From Chitinivibrio alkaliphilus ACht1 (GTDB lineage Bacteria > Fibrobacterota > Chitinivibrionia > Chitinivibrionales > Chitinivibrionaceae): 64,000 nt of DNA. Under the pieces are notes generated by a model. The model worked only from the letters and a program-made list of their open reading frames with translations, was not told the origin of the DNA and ran no database searches. How positions within the stretch are numbered: the stretch's first letter is position 1; each line of letters starts with the position of its first letter. Below, piece by piece: positions 35,248-43,861 of this stretch. The stretch is taken from positions 62,001 through 126,000 of the forward strand of contig NZ_ASJR01000002.1 of NCBI RefSeq assembly GCF_000474745.1, given 5' to 3'. The position numbers and the translations under genes were made by a program.

Positions 35248-36308
35248 TGGGAACGCTCCTTAAGATAGATACATATAATCATAGTACCAGCTCCAAATAG
35301 AAACGCTGTTAGAGCCGGAAGAAGCGTGTCACCTGAAGGAGCTTGGTTGATAGCCGTAATAAGTTCGTACCCTTCAACTCTAACGATTTCTCCGTCTTCT
35401 CGAAGAAATACTTCCGGGAGTATCTGTCGTTCCTTGAAAGGCCAGAGGGTGTAAAGAGAGCCAAGAATAAGCCCTGTTAGAAAACTCATGGTACCGTCAT
35501 GAAACCGCTGTAAGGTTGTATGAATAACCTTTACAAAAAATATCAGACCAAAGAGCATCCCCATGGCCATGATTGTAAGAAGTAGTATGTGTTCTGGCGC
35601 GGGAGAACGCAGGAGGGCTGATATGGCTGAGATAACCACTAGGTATTGTCCAAGCATCAGAAGTATTAAAGAGCCGCTGAGACCGGGGAGTATCATGGCT
35701 GCCATGGCAAGGGCACCACTGATAAATACGGCTCCGTAGGTTCTCGGGGAGTAGGCTGTCTGCTTGAGGGGGCTTTCATCGGCTGAAGTTTCATCCTCGG
35801 CATAATACCGCGCCTCATATTGAGCAGAACGGCTGAGGGTTGTTTCCACGGGCTGGTCGAAGCTGGAGAGTCCGAGGGAAAGAAATCCGCCCATAAGGAG
35901 GGGTAAAAAAAGCGAAATGGAGGGAGTTCTTAGGAGTCGTATAGGAATATAACTTGAGATAAGAATTAGCCCAAAGAAAAAGGCATAGGTAATCGTATGG
36001 TGTGATTCAAGAAGAATGGTTATTACATGGGAGAGCGTAAAAAGCGCAAGGGCCGCGCCTCCCACAAGACGTACAAGGAAGAGTAGGTCTTCTCGGGGAT
36101 GAGCCAGGGGGCGGGACTGTTTTCTGAAGGGTACTATACAGTTACCGAAGTCGAACAATAGCTGCATCGGATGTATGCTGCTGAGGATGGTAATCAGACG
36201 TTCGTACAATCCGAGAATAAGAAGAAATGTACCTCCGGATACGCCGGGTATGATATTTGCTGCTCCGACAACATAGCCAGCCAGAAGTTCTTTTATGGTT
36301 CTGTTCAC
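35244..36308 (-). CDS. DUF368 membrane protein
   Basis: 354 residues with about eight to nine membrane helices. The family hallmark is at the start, AGYVVGAANIIPGVSGGTFLLILG, with the second copy ALAMAAMILPGLSGSLILLMLG; DUF368 (PopT/UptA-class) proteins are undecaprenyl-phosphate flippases. An atypical inserted hydrophilic loop (residues about 165-195, TLSRSAQYEARYYAEDETSADES) separates the halves. Its stop overlaps the cvfB start, and its start immediately follows the pcm stop. Confidence 0.88.
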   Translation of the reverse strand: MNRTIKELLAGYVVGAANIIPGVSGGTFLLILGLYERLITILSSIHPMQLLFDFGNCIVPFRKQSRPLAHPREDLLFLVRLVGGAALALFTLSHVITILLESHHTITYAFFFGLILISSYIPIRLLRTPSISLFLPLLMGGFLSLGLSSFDQPVETTLSRSAQYEARYYAEDETSADESPLKQTAYSPRTYGAVFISGALAMAAMILPGLSGSLILLMLGQYLVVISAISALLRSPAPEHILLLTIMAMGMLFGLIFFVKVIHTTLQRFHDGTMSFLTGLILGSLYTLWPFKERQILPEVFLREDGEIVRVEGYELITAINQAPSGDTLLPALTAFLFGAGTMIICIYLKERSQ

Positions 36309-36971
36309 TTATTCCCTCTCTTTCCATCCTTGTTCGCCAATGAGGGGAACAAAGACAACATCAGTATAGGTGGTTCGCTCTATGCGGTCTGGGCGTTTTT
36401 TATATACTTCAAGACGCTGATTTTCACGGTCTCCTGTGGGAATCACCAAGATTCCTTCAGGAGTAAGTTGTTGCAAAAGCCGTGTCGGTACTGCCGGTGC
36501 TCCCGCCGTGACAATAATACGATCAAAGGGGGCATAATGCGGCCATCCACAGGTGCCGTCCCCGTATTTACAAATAATATTTTTAATGCCGCAACGGGTA
36601 AATGCGTCCCGTGCTTTAAAGGATAGTTCCTTAATACGTTCCACCGTAAAAAGCCGGTGCGTAAAATAACGCAGAACCGCACTTTGGTATCCCGACCCCG
36701 TGCCAATTTCCAAGACTTTCATGTCTGGTTGTACATCAAGAAGTTGCGTCATAAGGGCAACAATAAAGGGTTGAGAAATTGTTTGGTTATGATCAATGGG
36801 AAGGGTAATATCTTCATATGCCTTATGAGAAAGGCCTGGGTCAACAAAGGCATGGCGGGGCACTGACTCTATGGCATGCAGTACCTGTTCATTGGTAATT
36901 CCTTTGGTACGAAGCTTTCGTACTAATCGACCCCGGGCGACATCCGGGGGTAAAAAATGAAAAGAGTCCAT
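36309..36971 (-). CDS. pcm: Protein-L-isoaspartate O-methyltransferase
   Basis: 220 residues. Methylates L-isoaspartyl residues in damaged proteins so they can be repaired. Features: VPRHAFVDPGLSHKAYEDITLPIDHNQTISQPFIVA (substrate-binding loop), VLEIGTGSGYQSAVL (SAM-binding GxGxG), PFDRIIVTAGAPAVP, LVIPTGDRENQ. Start 36971 gives MDSFHFLPPDVARG, as in the family; the frame continues upstream through unrelated sequence. The start is two bases from the end of the glycosyltransferase gene. Confidence 0.94.
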   Translation of the reverse strand: MDSFHFLPPDVARGRLVRKLRTKGITNEQVLHAIESVPRHAFVDPGLSHKAYEDITLPIDHNQTISQPFIVALMTQLLDVQPDMKVLEIGTGSGYQSAVLRYFTHRLFTVERIKELSFKARDAFTRCGIKNIICKYGDGTCGWPHYAPFDRIIVTAGAPAVPTRLLQQLTPEGILVIPTGDRENQRLEVYKKRPDRIERTTYTDVVFVPLIGEQGWKERE

Positions 36972-36972
36972 T

Positions 36973-37677
36973 TTAACTATTCCATAGAAGCGATATTTTG
37001 GTACTTCCCACGGCAAAGATCCACCGCAGGGTATCGGTAAGGTGTGAGATATGGCTTGGTCCATCCTCTATGTATACTGTTTTTACCGGCACTGAATCTA
37101 CCTCATATTGAGCCGCACGAAGGCGAAGAAGCACTTCCGATTCAAATTCAAATTTTCGAAATCGGGTGTGTATCCGCATAAAGACAGGTAGATTATACGC
37201 GCGAAATCCACATTGTGAATCCTCGATAAACCGCATGCAGAGAAGAGAGAGTGCGAGAGAAGTGAGTTTGTTTGAAAGCATACGAAGTATGGGCATTTGT
37301 CCGAAAGACATGTTCCGTACGCCGAAAATGAGGGCACAATGAGCTGGAGCATGCAGTATTGCATACAGAAAATGGGGAATGTCACTGGGCCGGTGTTGCC
37401 CATCGGCATCCATGGTGATTACCCACTCATAGTGGTGCACAAGGTGGAAAAACCCCGTACGGAGTGCTGCACCTTTTCCCCGGTTTTTGGTGTGAGAAAA
37501 ACACACAATTCCCAGGGAGGAACAGAGGGCTTGCGTAGCATCGGTAATACCGTCATTGACGACGTAAATATGTTGGGCGGGATAAAACTCAAGCAACTGC
37601 GGAATAAACGTACGGAGTTCTTTTTCCGCCCGGTATGCAGGGATGAGTATGGCGGGAGTTCCCTTATGTTGTGACAT
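36973..37677 (-). CDS. Glycosyltransferase family 2 (DPMS/GtrB-like)
   Basis: 234 residues with a GT-A catalytic fold: AILIPAYRAEKELRTFIPQLLEFY, IYVVNDGITDATQ, NRGKGAALRTGF, WVITMDADGQHRP (DxD site), then EDSQCGFRAYNLPVF. It resembles short dolichyl- or polyprenyl-phosphate glucosyl/mannosyltransferases but lacks C-terminal membrane helices. Start 37677 (MSQHKGTPAIL) is chosen; it overlaps the mtnN stop by 14 bases. An upstream extension to 37743 lies fully inside mtnN. Confidence 0.85.
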   Translation of the reverse strand: MSQHKGTPAILIPAYRAEKELRTFIPQLLEFYPAQHIYVVNDGITDATQALCSSLGIVCFSHTKNRGKGAALRTGFFHLVHHYEWVITMDADGQHRPSDIPHFLYAILHAPAHCALIFGVRNMSFGQMPILRMLSNKLTSLALSLLCMRFIEDSQCGFRAYNLPVFMRIHTRFRKFEFESEVLLRLRAAQYEVDSVPVKTVYIEDGPSHISHLTDTLRWIFAVGSTKISLLWNS

Positions 37678-38377
37678 GTGAGAGCAGTTTTGAGATAAGG
37701 GGTGGAAGAAGGGTCTTTTCGCCCTCTTTAATAAATGACTCATACTCTGATACAGCCGAATGATCAGCTGTGTCAGACACTAGTTTAATAACAGCTATGG
37801 GGAGATTGTACTCATACCCGACATGCGCCAGGGAGGCGCTCTCCATATCAACAGTAAGAATTTCAGGACTGATTTTACTGATTCTGTTTCGCCGTTGCCT
37901 ATCTGCTACAAAGGTGTCGGCACTTCCCATACACCCCCGGTGCAGAGAACCTTGTTTTATTTCCTTCGAAAGAGAAAGTATTTCTATAATACGATGCGTG
38001 AGGTCTTTGTTTGCCGAAAATCGTGAAAAACCATGCAAGGGAATTTCACATGTTGTACCTCCTAAGGCACTTACATCCGCATCATATTGCACAAAACTTT
38101 CAGGAACTATAATATCTCCGGGGATAATGTTGTTTCTGAGTGATCCGCAAAATCCAAATAGAAAGAGTTGATCTACGGAGAAATGAATCGCCAATACGGT
38201 TGCAGCAAGGGAGGTTGCCACCTTACCGTGACTGGTAGATACGGCCACCACTTCGGTTTTACCGTAGAACCCGTGTACATAGGTGTTCAGACCAAGGCGG
38301 GTTGCCTGCTTTTTTTCCAGTTGTTCCTGAAGCCAAGCGAAAGAAGTATGACCCGTGAGAAGAACACCAATTTTCAT
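37664..38377 (-). CDS. mtnN: MTA/SAH nucleosidase (phosphorylase superfamily)
   Basis: 237 residues. Likely removes adenine from 5'-methylthioadenosine or S-adenosylhomocysteine. Characteristic segments are MKIGVLLTGHTSFAWLQEQLE, LFLFGFCGSLRNNIIPGDIIVP, FVQYDADVSALGG and the catalytic VDMESASLAHVGYEYNLPIAVIKLVSDTAD. Futalosine hydrolase is a close relative and cannot be excluded by eye. It is followed closely by the glycosyltransferase gene and sits ten bases downstream of ppa. Confidence 0.85.
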   Translation of the reverse strand: MKIGVLLTGHTSFAWLQEQLEKKQATRLGLNTYVHGFYGKTEVVAVSTSHGKVATSLAATVLAIHFSVDQLFLFGFCGSLRNNIIPGDIIVPESFVQYDADVSALGGTTCEIPLHGFSRFSANKDLTHRIIEILSLSKEIKQGSLHRGCMGSADTFVADRQRRNRISKISPEILTVDMESASLAHVGYEYNLPIAVIKLVSDTADHSAVSEYESFIKEGEKTLLPPLISKLLSHVTT

Positions 38378-38387
38378 ATACAGAGCC

Positions 38388-39065
38388 TCAGCTTGGGTCG
38401 CTCAAGATGTTTTCAAGGTTATTAAAGCGTGCATCATAGTCTTCTATGGACTTTTCAATAACCCGATGAGCATCGTCAATACCGTAGGTATGGGTTATTT
38501 TAACATTGCGCTTTTCACCGGGGAGATCTTTGTATGTAAGAAAATAGTGTTTTAGTCGATCGATAACCATATCAGGAACATCGGAGATGTCGCGATAATC
38601 TCCATACACCGCGTCGTGATTTAGCACGGCAACAATCTTATCATCTGCTTCGTTGCCGTCAAGCATGCGGAATCCACCGATTGGCTTTGCGCTTACAATA
38701 ATATCGCCATGAACAATACTTTTCTCTGTAAGGATACAAATATCAATGGGGTCTCCATCACCTTTTATACTTGCATCTTCTGTTTTGTCCTGGCTGATCT
38801 GAGCAACTCGTTTTCCCGAATATGTTTGCGGAATAAACCCGTAAATGGCTGGTACAACGTTACTATATTTTTGCGGACGATCAAGGTAGAGGTAGCCACT
38901 GGCCTTGTCTACTTCGTATTTTACGGTATCGGTTGAGACCATCTCAATAAATGATGTTACTACTTCCGGTGCATTTTTTCCAATAGATATGCCGTGCCAT
39001 GGATGTGACTTATAGCGTAGGCCCATGAGGCGTGCAACAATTGGATCAACTATTTTATTTCCCAT
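38388..39065 (-). CDS. ppa: Inorganic pyrophosphatase, family I
   Basis: 225 residues. Hydrolyses diphosphate to pull biosynthetic reactions forward. The sequence shows YEVDKASGYLYLDRPQKYSNVVPAIYGFIPQT (the substrate-binding Lys/Tyr segment) and GDGDPIDICILTEKSI (the DxDPxD metal site, here DGDPID). VLNHDAVYGDYRDISDVP and LTYKDLPGEKRNVKI follow. It is longer than E. coli Ppa and resembles the plant/spirochaete-type family I enzymes. A candidate promoter lies just upstream. Confidence 0.94.
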   Translation of the reverse strand: MGNKIVDPIVARLMGLRYKSHPWHGISIGKNAPEVVTSFIEMVSTDTVKYEVDKASGYLYLDRPQKYSNVVPAIYGFIPQTYSGKRVAQISQDKTEDASIKGDGDPIDICILTEKSIVHGDIIVSAKPIGGFRMLDGNEADDKIVAVLNHDAVYGDYRDISDVPDMVIDRLKHYFLTYKDLPGEKRNVKITHTYGIDDAHRVIEKSIEDYDARFNNLENILSDPS

Positions 39066-39090
39066 ACGTTTCTCCTTCCAGAACGCCTAT

Positions 39091-39119
39091 ATAATATACT
39101 ACGGTCACAGGAGATGCAA
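39091..39119 (-). promoter_or_regulatory. ppa: Candidate promoter for ppa
   Basis: On the minus strand, TTGCAT, 17 bases, then TATTAT (5 of 6 in the -10 box), in the 61-base gap between pdxA and ppa. This would give ppa, and the mtnN-GT2-pcm run behind it, a start independent of the upstream genes. Pattern evidence only. Confidence 0.45.
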
Positions 39120-39126
39120 CTTCTTT

Positions 39127-40116
39127 TTACTCTTTGCGGGAACGGGTTAGTTTTTCTGCTGTTGCATAGGCTTCGCAAAGACTTTCCGGTGAGGCACAAT
39201 TTTTCCCGGCAATACCGAAGGCGGTACCATGACCAACGGAGGTGCGAATAATAGGGAGCCCGATTGTAACATTTACTCCTCGTTCAAAATCGCGGGATTT
39301 CAACGCCACAAACCCGTGATCATGTAACATTGAAACCACCCCATCAAATTCGCCTTTAAAGGCGTTCATAAAGACCGTGTCAGGGGGCAGAGGTCCTACA
39401 ACAGCCATGCCTTCTTTGCGGGCATGGGTCACCGCAGGTAAAATATGTTCATAATCTTCATTGCCGAAGATCCTATTCTCACCGGCGTGGGGGTTGAGAC
39501 CGGATACGGCAATACGTGGGTTGTCTATACCCAGCAAGCACAATTCTTGGTGGAGCAGGCGAATATTAGAAAGAACAAGGGGTGGCTTAACCTTATCGAG
39601 AGCCTCACGAAGAGAACAATGGCTTGTCACATGTACAACGGAAACGCCGTCAAGGGAGAACATCATTGTATAGGAACTGCATCCCGTCTTTTCTGCAAAA
39701 ATTTCGGTATGTCCCGGATAGGCAATGCCCGCCATATGGAGAGCTTCTTTATTAATGGGGGCAGTAACAACGGCAGAGACCTGCTGAGATTGGGCCAGCT
39801 CAATAGAACGGCAAATGTAGGAATAGGCCGCAGCGCCACACTCCTTAGAAAGAATACCCGGTTTCCATGAGAATGGTGGCATATCCTGCTCCAGCACAGG
39901 TATCACCCCCGGCTGTATCTCCTGAGGATCTGTTACTCTTTGAAGGGGGGGGGCAGGCTCTGTAAGGCACGCAGCGTAATAGGAGAGTACTTCCATAGAA
40001 CCAATCACAAGGGGCGGTGTGGTAAGAGTGGGGAGTTTGCTGAAAAATTTGAGAATAATTTCTGGGCCAATACCTGCGGGATCTCCCATGGTTATGGCTA
40101 TGGGGGGATGTGTCAT
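39127..40116 (-). CDS. pdxA: 4-hydroxythreonine-4-phosphate dehydrogenase
   Basis: 329 residues. NAD-dependent oxidation of 4-phosphohydroxy-L-threonine in the DXP-dependent pyridoxal phosphate pathway. Hallmarks: IAITMGDPAGIGPEIILKF, VVTAPINKEALHMAGIAYPGHTEIFAEKTG, VVHVTSHCSLREAL, VSGLNPHAGENRIFGNEDYEHI, GPLPPDTVFMNA, VSMLHDHGFVALKSRDFERGVNVTIGLPIIRTSVGHGTAFGIAG. The His metal ligands of the family are present. Start 40116 (MTHPPIAITMG) is taken; the open frame above it is not PdxA-like. It follows the SDR gene by ten bases. Other pdx genes are not in the window. Confidence 0.95.
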   Translation of the reverse strand: MTHPPIAITMGDPAGIGPEIILKFFSKLPTLTTPPLVIGSMEVLSYYAACLTEPAPPLQRVTDPQEIQPGVIPVLEQDMPPFSWKPGILSKECGAAAYSYICRSIELAQSQQVSAVVTAPINKEALHMAGIAYPGHTEIFAEKTGCSSYTMMFSLDGVSVVHVTSHCSLREALDKVKPPLVLSNIRLLHQELCLLGIDNPRIAVSGLNPHAGENRIFGNEDYEHILPAVTHARKEGMAVVGPLPPDTVFMNAFKGEFDGVVSMLHDHGFVALKSRDFERGVNVTIGLPIIRTSVGHGTAFGIAGKNCASPESLCEAYATAEKLTRSRKE

Positions 40117-40126
40117 AGGCTTCCTT

Positions 40127-40885
40127 TTATCGATAGAGGGCGCGGCACCCAAGAAGTGCGGCAAGATGATTTGGAATACAGCGGTGTAGCACTCGCACAG
40201 CGATGGCGACACGACCGGCACAGGAGTAGGCATGATGTTTCTGACCATCAGCAAACGCTTTTTGTACCACTTTTTCCGGTGCTGTTTTTTGTGTAAAATA
40301 TCGTTTTTTTATTCCGGTACTTTTGCTTATTCTGTGAAAGGGGGTGTCTACGGAGGAAGGAGTTACGGTTACCACGGTAATATCCGGACGAAGTTCCTCA
40401 CGTAGACTTATGCCCAAACTTGTGGTAAATGCCTTTGATGCTGCGTATACGGCATAATTGCCCAAGGGAGAAAAGCCGGCAATGGAAGATAGGAGGAATA
40501 GAGTGCTGCCTTTGCCCATGGCAGGAAGAGCACAGTGGATGATGTCTACCACGGCGCGACAATTCAGATCAACCATGGTAAGCTGGTCTGTATAGGATGA
40601 TTGCCGAAATGGGCCTGCCTTTCCCATGCCTGCAGAAATAACAAGGTATGATATGCACGCCTTTGTTGTATGTAAGGCGTGCTCAATTTCGTGACCTACT
40701 GCTTTTGTTGTACAATCTCCCGGAAAGGTTCGTATGCGTGTTTTGCAGGAGCTCTGTATTTTCTCTAAGACAGTGATTCGTCGCCCAGAAACCCATATTT
40801 CATCCACTTCAGAGAGGGTGTCGATATGTTCTACAAAGGCGTATCCAATTCCAGATGTAGCACCAGTGATAAGGGCTATCTTCAT
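40127..40885 (-). CDS. Short-chain dehydrogenase/reductase
   Basis: 252 residues, classical SDR. The cofactor motif is LITGATSGIGYAFV; VISAGMGKAG corresponds to NNAG; LFLLSSIAGFSPLGNYAVYAASKAF has the Ser-Tyr-Lys catalytic residues (YAASK). VVTVTPSSVDTPFH follows. A short basic, Cys-containing tail ends HLAALLGCRALYR. It resembles DltE/YqjQ-type SDRs of unknown substrate. First gene of the minus-strand run leading into pdxA. Confidence 0.88.
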   Translation of the reverse strand: MKIALITGATSGIGYAFVEHIDTLSEVDEIWVSGRRITVLEKIQSSCKTRIRTFPGDCTTKAVGHEIEHALHTTKACISYLVISAGMGKAGPFRQSSYTDQLTMVDLNCRAVVDIIHCALPAMGKGSTLFLLSSIAGFSPLGNYAVYAASKAFTTSLGISLREELRPDITVVTVTPSSVDTPFHRISKSTGIKKRYFTQKTAPEKVVQKAFADGQKHHAYSCAGRVAIAVRVLHRCIPNHLAALLGCRALYR

Positions 40886-40955
40886 AAATCATCTCCACAA
40901 CAGGTTCAGTATAAATATATTTTATCGGGGTGGTTGGGTGTGAGACAGGAGTTCT

Positions 40956-42281
40956 ATGAAAATAACACGACAAAGAGCGTGGATACTCTACGGATGGGCA
41001 AACTCGGCCTATGCACTCCCTGTTTTAGCAGCCTTTTTTCCCATTCTATTCACTGAGTACTGGGGAGCGACACTCTCACCAAGCGCTGCTTTTTCATGGC
41101 TTGGCGCAGCAAACTCTTGGGCAGGTTTTGTTGTAGCTGTGGCATCTCCCTTTGCTGCAGCCTTTGCGTCCACCTCGGGTAGACGTAAGAGTTATCTTAT
41201 ATTTTGGGCTCTCGCGGGCATTGTCTCAACAGCGGGGTTATCTCTGATTGGGGTGAATCAATGGGGGGCCTCCTTGGCTCTTTTTGTTGTTTCCCAAGTC
41301 TCATTTCAGCTATCGGTTCTGTTTTATGATACGCTTTTGTATGATGTCTCAACGGAACAGAATAGACATCTCGTTTCCGCCAAAGGGTTTGCCTATGGTT
41401 ATCTTGGAGGGGTTCTCCTTTTTCTCGGAAATAGTGCTATTCTTCGTTGGCACGAACAACTCCCTGGTATAGATGGAGTATACCATGCCGCCAAGGTGTC
41501 TCTGATTTGCGCAGCTGTATGGTGGCTTGTTTTTGCACAACCTCTATTCTGCGCAAATTTTACTCCAAAAGTGAAAACGCCCCCTCCACATCGGTTTCGT
41601 AGATCCCTTGCATTGCTGAAAGATGATTTGAATATTTTGTTAGGGGATAGAAATATTCTTTTTTTTATTATCGCCTATTGGTTTTATATAAACGGTGTGC
41701 TCACCTTAATATCCATGAGTTCTGGCATGGCTCTAGCCATCGGTGTGAGTAACTCTGCTGTTATTGTCGCCCTGATTTTTGTACAGTTTGCGGCATTTCC
41801 TTGCTCCCTGCTTGCCGGACGAGCAGCTTCAAGAGGGAGTGCTCGTCGTGTGTTGCTGTTGCTTGTCGGTGGCTACAGTATCCTTGTTGCATCATCCCTT
41901 TTCTTTCTTCGCGGCACCTACAGCTTTTTTCTTTTAGCTCTGGGTGTCGGGATGCTTCAAGGGGGAACACAAGCGGTAAGCAGATCTTATTTTCTGAGTC
42001 TCATCCCTGGGGAGAAGCAAACATCTTTTTTTGGGATTTATTCAATGGTCGGTCGTTTTTCCATGATTCTCGGGCCTGCGATTATCTCTCTCATAACCTA
42101 CGGACTTACTCAGTTTTTCCAATATCGGTATGAGTATACCCTAATCCATATTTATTATGCACGCACGTTACCTGTACGCGCCGGGTTTTCTTCAATCGCC
42201 CTGTTCTTTCTTATTGGGTGGCTGTTTCTGTATTCTATTGGTACGTGTTCTGCTGGTATCGAAAATCGTGCTGAGGCGTAA
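40956..42281 (+). CDS. MFS transporter, UMF1/Atg22-like
   Basis: 441 residues with 12 predicted helices. The start AWILYGWANSAYALPVLAAFFPILFTEYW matches the UMF1 (unknown major facilitator 1, Atg22-like) group, as do FSWLGAANSWAGFVVAVASPF and GGTQAVSRSYFLSLIPGEKQTSFFGIYSMVGRFS, which has the second-half signature. The yeast homologue exports amino acids from the vacuole; bacterial substrates are unknown. CAGGAG lies six bases before the ATG. Its 3' end overlaps the convergent deacetylase by 47 bases. Confidence 0.88.
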   Translation: MKITRQRAWILYGWANSAYALPVLAAFFPILFTEYWGATLSPSAAFSWLGAANSWAGFVVAVASPFAAAFASTSGRRKSYLIFWALAGIVSTAGLSLIGVNQWGASLALFVVSQVSFQLSVLFYDTLLYDVSTEQNRHLVSAKGFAYGYLGGVLLFLGNSAILRWHEQLPGIDGVYHAAKVSLICAAVWWLVFAQPLFCANFTPKVKTPPPHRFRRSLALLKDDLNILLGDRNILFFIIAYWFYINGVLTLISMSSGMALAIGVSNSAVIVALIFVQFAAFPCSLLAGRAASRGSARRVLLLLVGGYSILVASSLFFLRGTYSFFLLALGVGMLQGGTQAVSRSYFLSLIPGEKQTSFFGIYSMVGRFSMILGPAIISLITYGLTQFFQYRYEYTLIHIYYARTLPVRAGFSSIALFFLIGWLFLYSIGTCSAGIENRAEA

Positions 42282-43125
42282 AAATACGCCATGGAGCATA
42301 GGATGGGTGGTATTTTGCCATGGCCGTTCCCTTGGCAAAGTGGGGAAGGATTGCTCCCCGCGTACGTCCTTGTGAGTAGCGGGGACGACATTGTAATTTT
42401 TCCAAAACATCTTGTGGAGAGTCAAAGGGGTATACACCGCGAGCCGCAAAGTGGGGAGGCGTAGCGGTATAGCGGGAGGGCATGCCAGTATAGAAAGAAA
42501 AGCGGCTATACCCAGCTTGTTTTGCAAGGGAAAGAACTCGCTTATTCCAAAGCCCGAGAGGAAAAGAGAGGGCTTCTACGGGCATTCCCAGAAGGTCTTC
42601 CAAATCTTTTTTTGATCCCTCCAATTCATACAAACACTCTTTAAGAGAAAGTTGTCGAAGGTCACGGTGATGCATGGTATGACTGCCTATTTCAAATCCT
42701 CGTTCTGCTATTTCACGAATATCAGCGGCAGAAAGATAGGATCTTTTTCCATAGATATCCAGGGGAGAAGATCCGTGCAAAGCCCCACTGATAATAAAGA
42801 TAGTTGCATTATGGCCGTGGGTTTCTAAAAAGGGGAGAGCGTGTTCTTTAATCGATGAAAAACCGTCGTCAAAGGTGAGTACCATATCCGTTGAACCGGC
42901 ATACTCGCGTAGCGATGTGATAGTATAGTGAGCAGCAACTGTTGTAATAATATCCTCAAAGGTATGGCGGGAAATTTCAGAGAGGGTACGAAGTTTTGGC
43001 GGTGTTATATATATATTATGAAAGAGTAGGCACGGTGGTGTCTTACCACTTGTTGCTCCGATATACCATATGGCCATAAGGCCTGTGAAAAACGGAAGCA
43101 GAGTTAGTATCAGAAGAAATACCAT
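42235..43125 (-). CDS. Membrane-anchored polysaccharide deacetylase
   Basis: 296 residues. An N-terminal helix (MVFLLILTLLPFFTGLMAIWYIG) is followed by a carbohydrate esterase 4 domain. Motif 1 is VLTFDDGFSSIKEHALPFLETHG, motif 2 is EIGSHTMHHRDLRQLSLKE, and LSFPLGLWNKRVLSLAKQAGYSRF follows. Asp and both His residues of the metal triad are visible, so it should be active outside the membrane, perhaps on peptidoglycan or exopolysaccharide. ATG 43125 is preferred over a TTG at 43176, although no clear ribosome binding site precedes it. Convergent overlap with the MFS gene. Confidence 0.87.
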   Translation of the reverse strand: MVFLLILTLLPFFTGLMAIWYIGATSGKTPPCLLFHNIYITPPKLRTLSEISRHTFEDIITTVAAHYTITSLREYAGSTDMVLTFDDGFSSIKEHALPFLETHGHNATIFIISGALHGSSPLDIYGKRSYLSAADIREIAERGFEIGSHTMHHRDLRQLSLKECLYELEGSKKDLEDLLGMPVEALSFPLGLWNKRVLSLAKQAGYSRFSFYTGMPSRYTATPPHFAARGVYPFDSPQDVLEKLQCRPRYSQGRTRGAILPHFAKGTAMAKYHPSYAPWRIFTPQHDFRYQQNTYQ

Positions 43126-43144
43126 TTTATGAGGAGTGAGGCTT

Positions 43145-43411
43145 GTGCAAGATACATGGAATTGTCCCTTTTGCAATTTTGAATTGGCTAGAGACGCTCA
43201 ATTTTGTCCGAATTGCGGCTCCGATGAGAGCACGGGATGGTCTGATATGGGGGGGTATGATCAGAACGATCTTCATGAACATGATTACGAACAGAGTGTT
43301 CGGAATGAGTTTGGCCACACCGAAAAGCACGCTGATTGGCAGGCCTTTGTAAAAACGGTTATCATTCTGTTGCTCATAGTTCTCTTATTTTTTATCATGA
43401 GCATATTCTGA
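43145..43411 (+). CDS. Small zinc-ribbon membrane protein
   Basis: 88 residues. Two CxxC pairs at the start (WNCPFCNFELARDAQFCPNCGSDE) form a zinc ribbon. A short acidic linker leads to one C-terminal helix (VKTVIILLLIVLLFFIM). Start GTG 43145 has AGGAG eight bases upstream; GTG 43136 is possible. It is divergent from the deacetylase and convergent with the roadblock gene, overlapping it by 27 bases. A role cannot be assigned. Confidence 0.7.
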   Translation: MQDTWNCPFCNFELARDAQFCPNCGSDESTGWSDMGGYDQNDLHEHDYEQSVRNEFGHTEKHADWQAFVKTVIILLLIVLLFFIMSIF

Positions 43412-43849
43412 GACATTAATATTAAGGAATGGGTCATTTTCAACGTGGGAGTAGAGCTTTTTTAGAGTTTTCTGAAATTCGGTTTTCCGTGTCTCTAAGG
43501 CATACTTTACTTTTTTGGCACTGGAATTTTTTGGAAATACCGTTGTGACAATATTGTTTGCATCAACTTGGGCAACAAATATATCTAAGGTATTGCCTTC
43601 AAGATGAATGGTATCAAAACCGGGTTCGTTAATCATATTTGCGATAGAATTACTTGATGCAAAGGTTCCCGATATAAGGGCAGAAATAGATATGGCATCA
43701 TAGGTACTTCTTTGTGCTTGAAAAGTTATGAGTCTCCCCGATTTATTGGTCAGCAATATAATTTCGCTGTGACTGTCATCAAGAATTGATGTGAGGATGA
43801 GATTTATGGAAAAAATATCATCCGGTCGTAATAAAAGGTCTTCCCGCAT
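43385..43849 (-). CDS. mglB: Roadblock/LC7 (MglB-like) protein
   Basis: 154 residues with the roadblock fold: ILTSILDDSHSEIILLTNKSGRLITFQ and ISISALISGTFASSNSIANMI, with VAQVDANNIVTTVFPKNSSAKKVKYALE at the end. Such proteins bind and stimulate the MglA GTPase. It follows the MglA-like gene by 12 bases, the same operon pairing as in gliding Myxococcus, where the pair sets cell polarity. It is called MglB-like from this pairing and the fold. Extra C-terminal residues (LYSHVENDPFLNINVSEY) extend past the standard domain. Confidence 0.85.
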   Translation of the reverse strand: MREDLLLRPDDIFSINLILTSILDDSHSEIILLTNKSGRLITFQAQRSTYDAISISALISGTFASSNSIANMINEPGFDTIHLEGNTLDIFVAQVDANNIVTTVFPKNSSAKKVKYALETRKTEFQKTLKKLYSHVENDPFLNINVSEYAHDKK

Positions 43850-43861
43850 GAATCCTCCGGA

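Noticed and set aside
36972-37064. N-terminal extension of Pcm
   Set aside because: It lies in the upstream glycosyltransferase gene and does not resemble the family.
40117-40254. N-terminal extension of PdxA
   Set aside because: Family proteins begin at the MTHPPIAITMGDP-type segment; the extension is inside the SDR gene and unlike PdxA.
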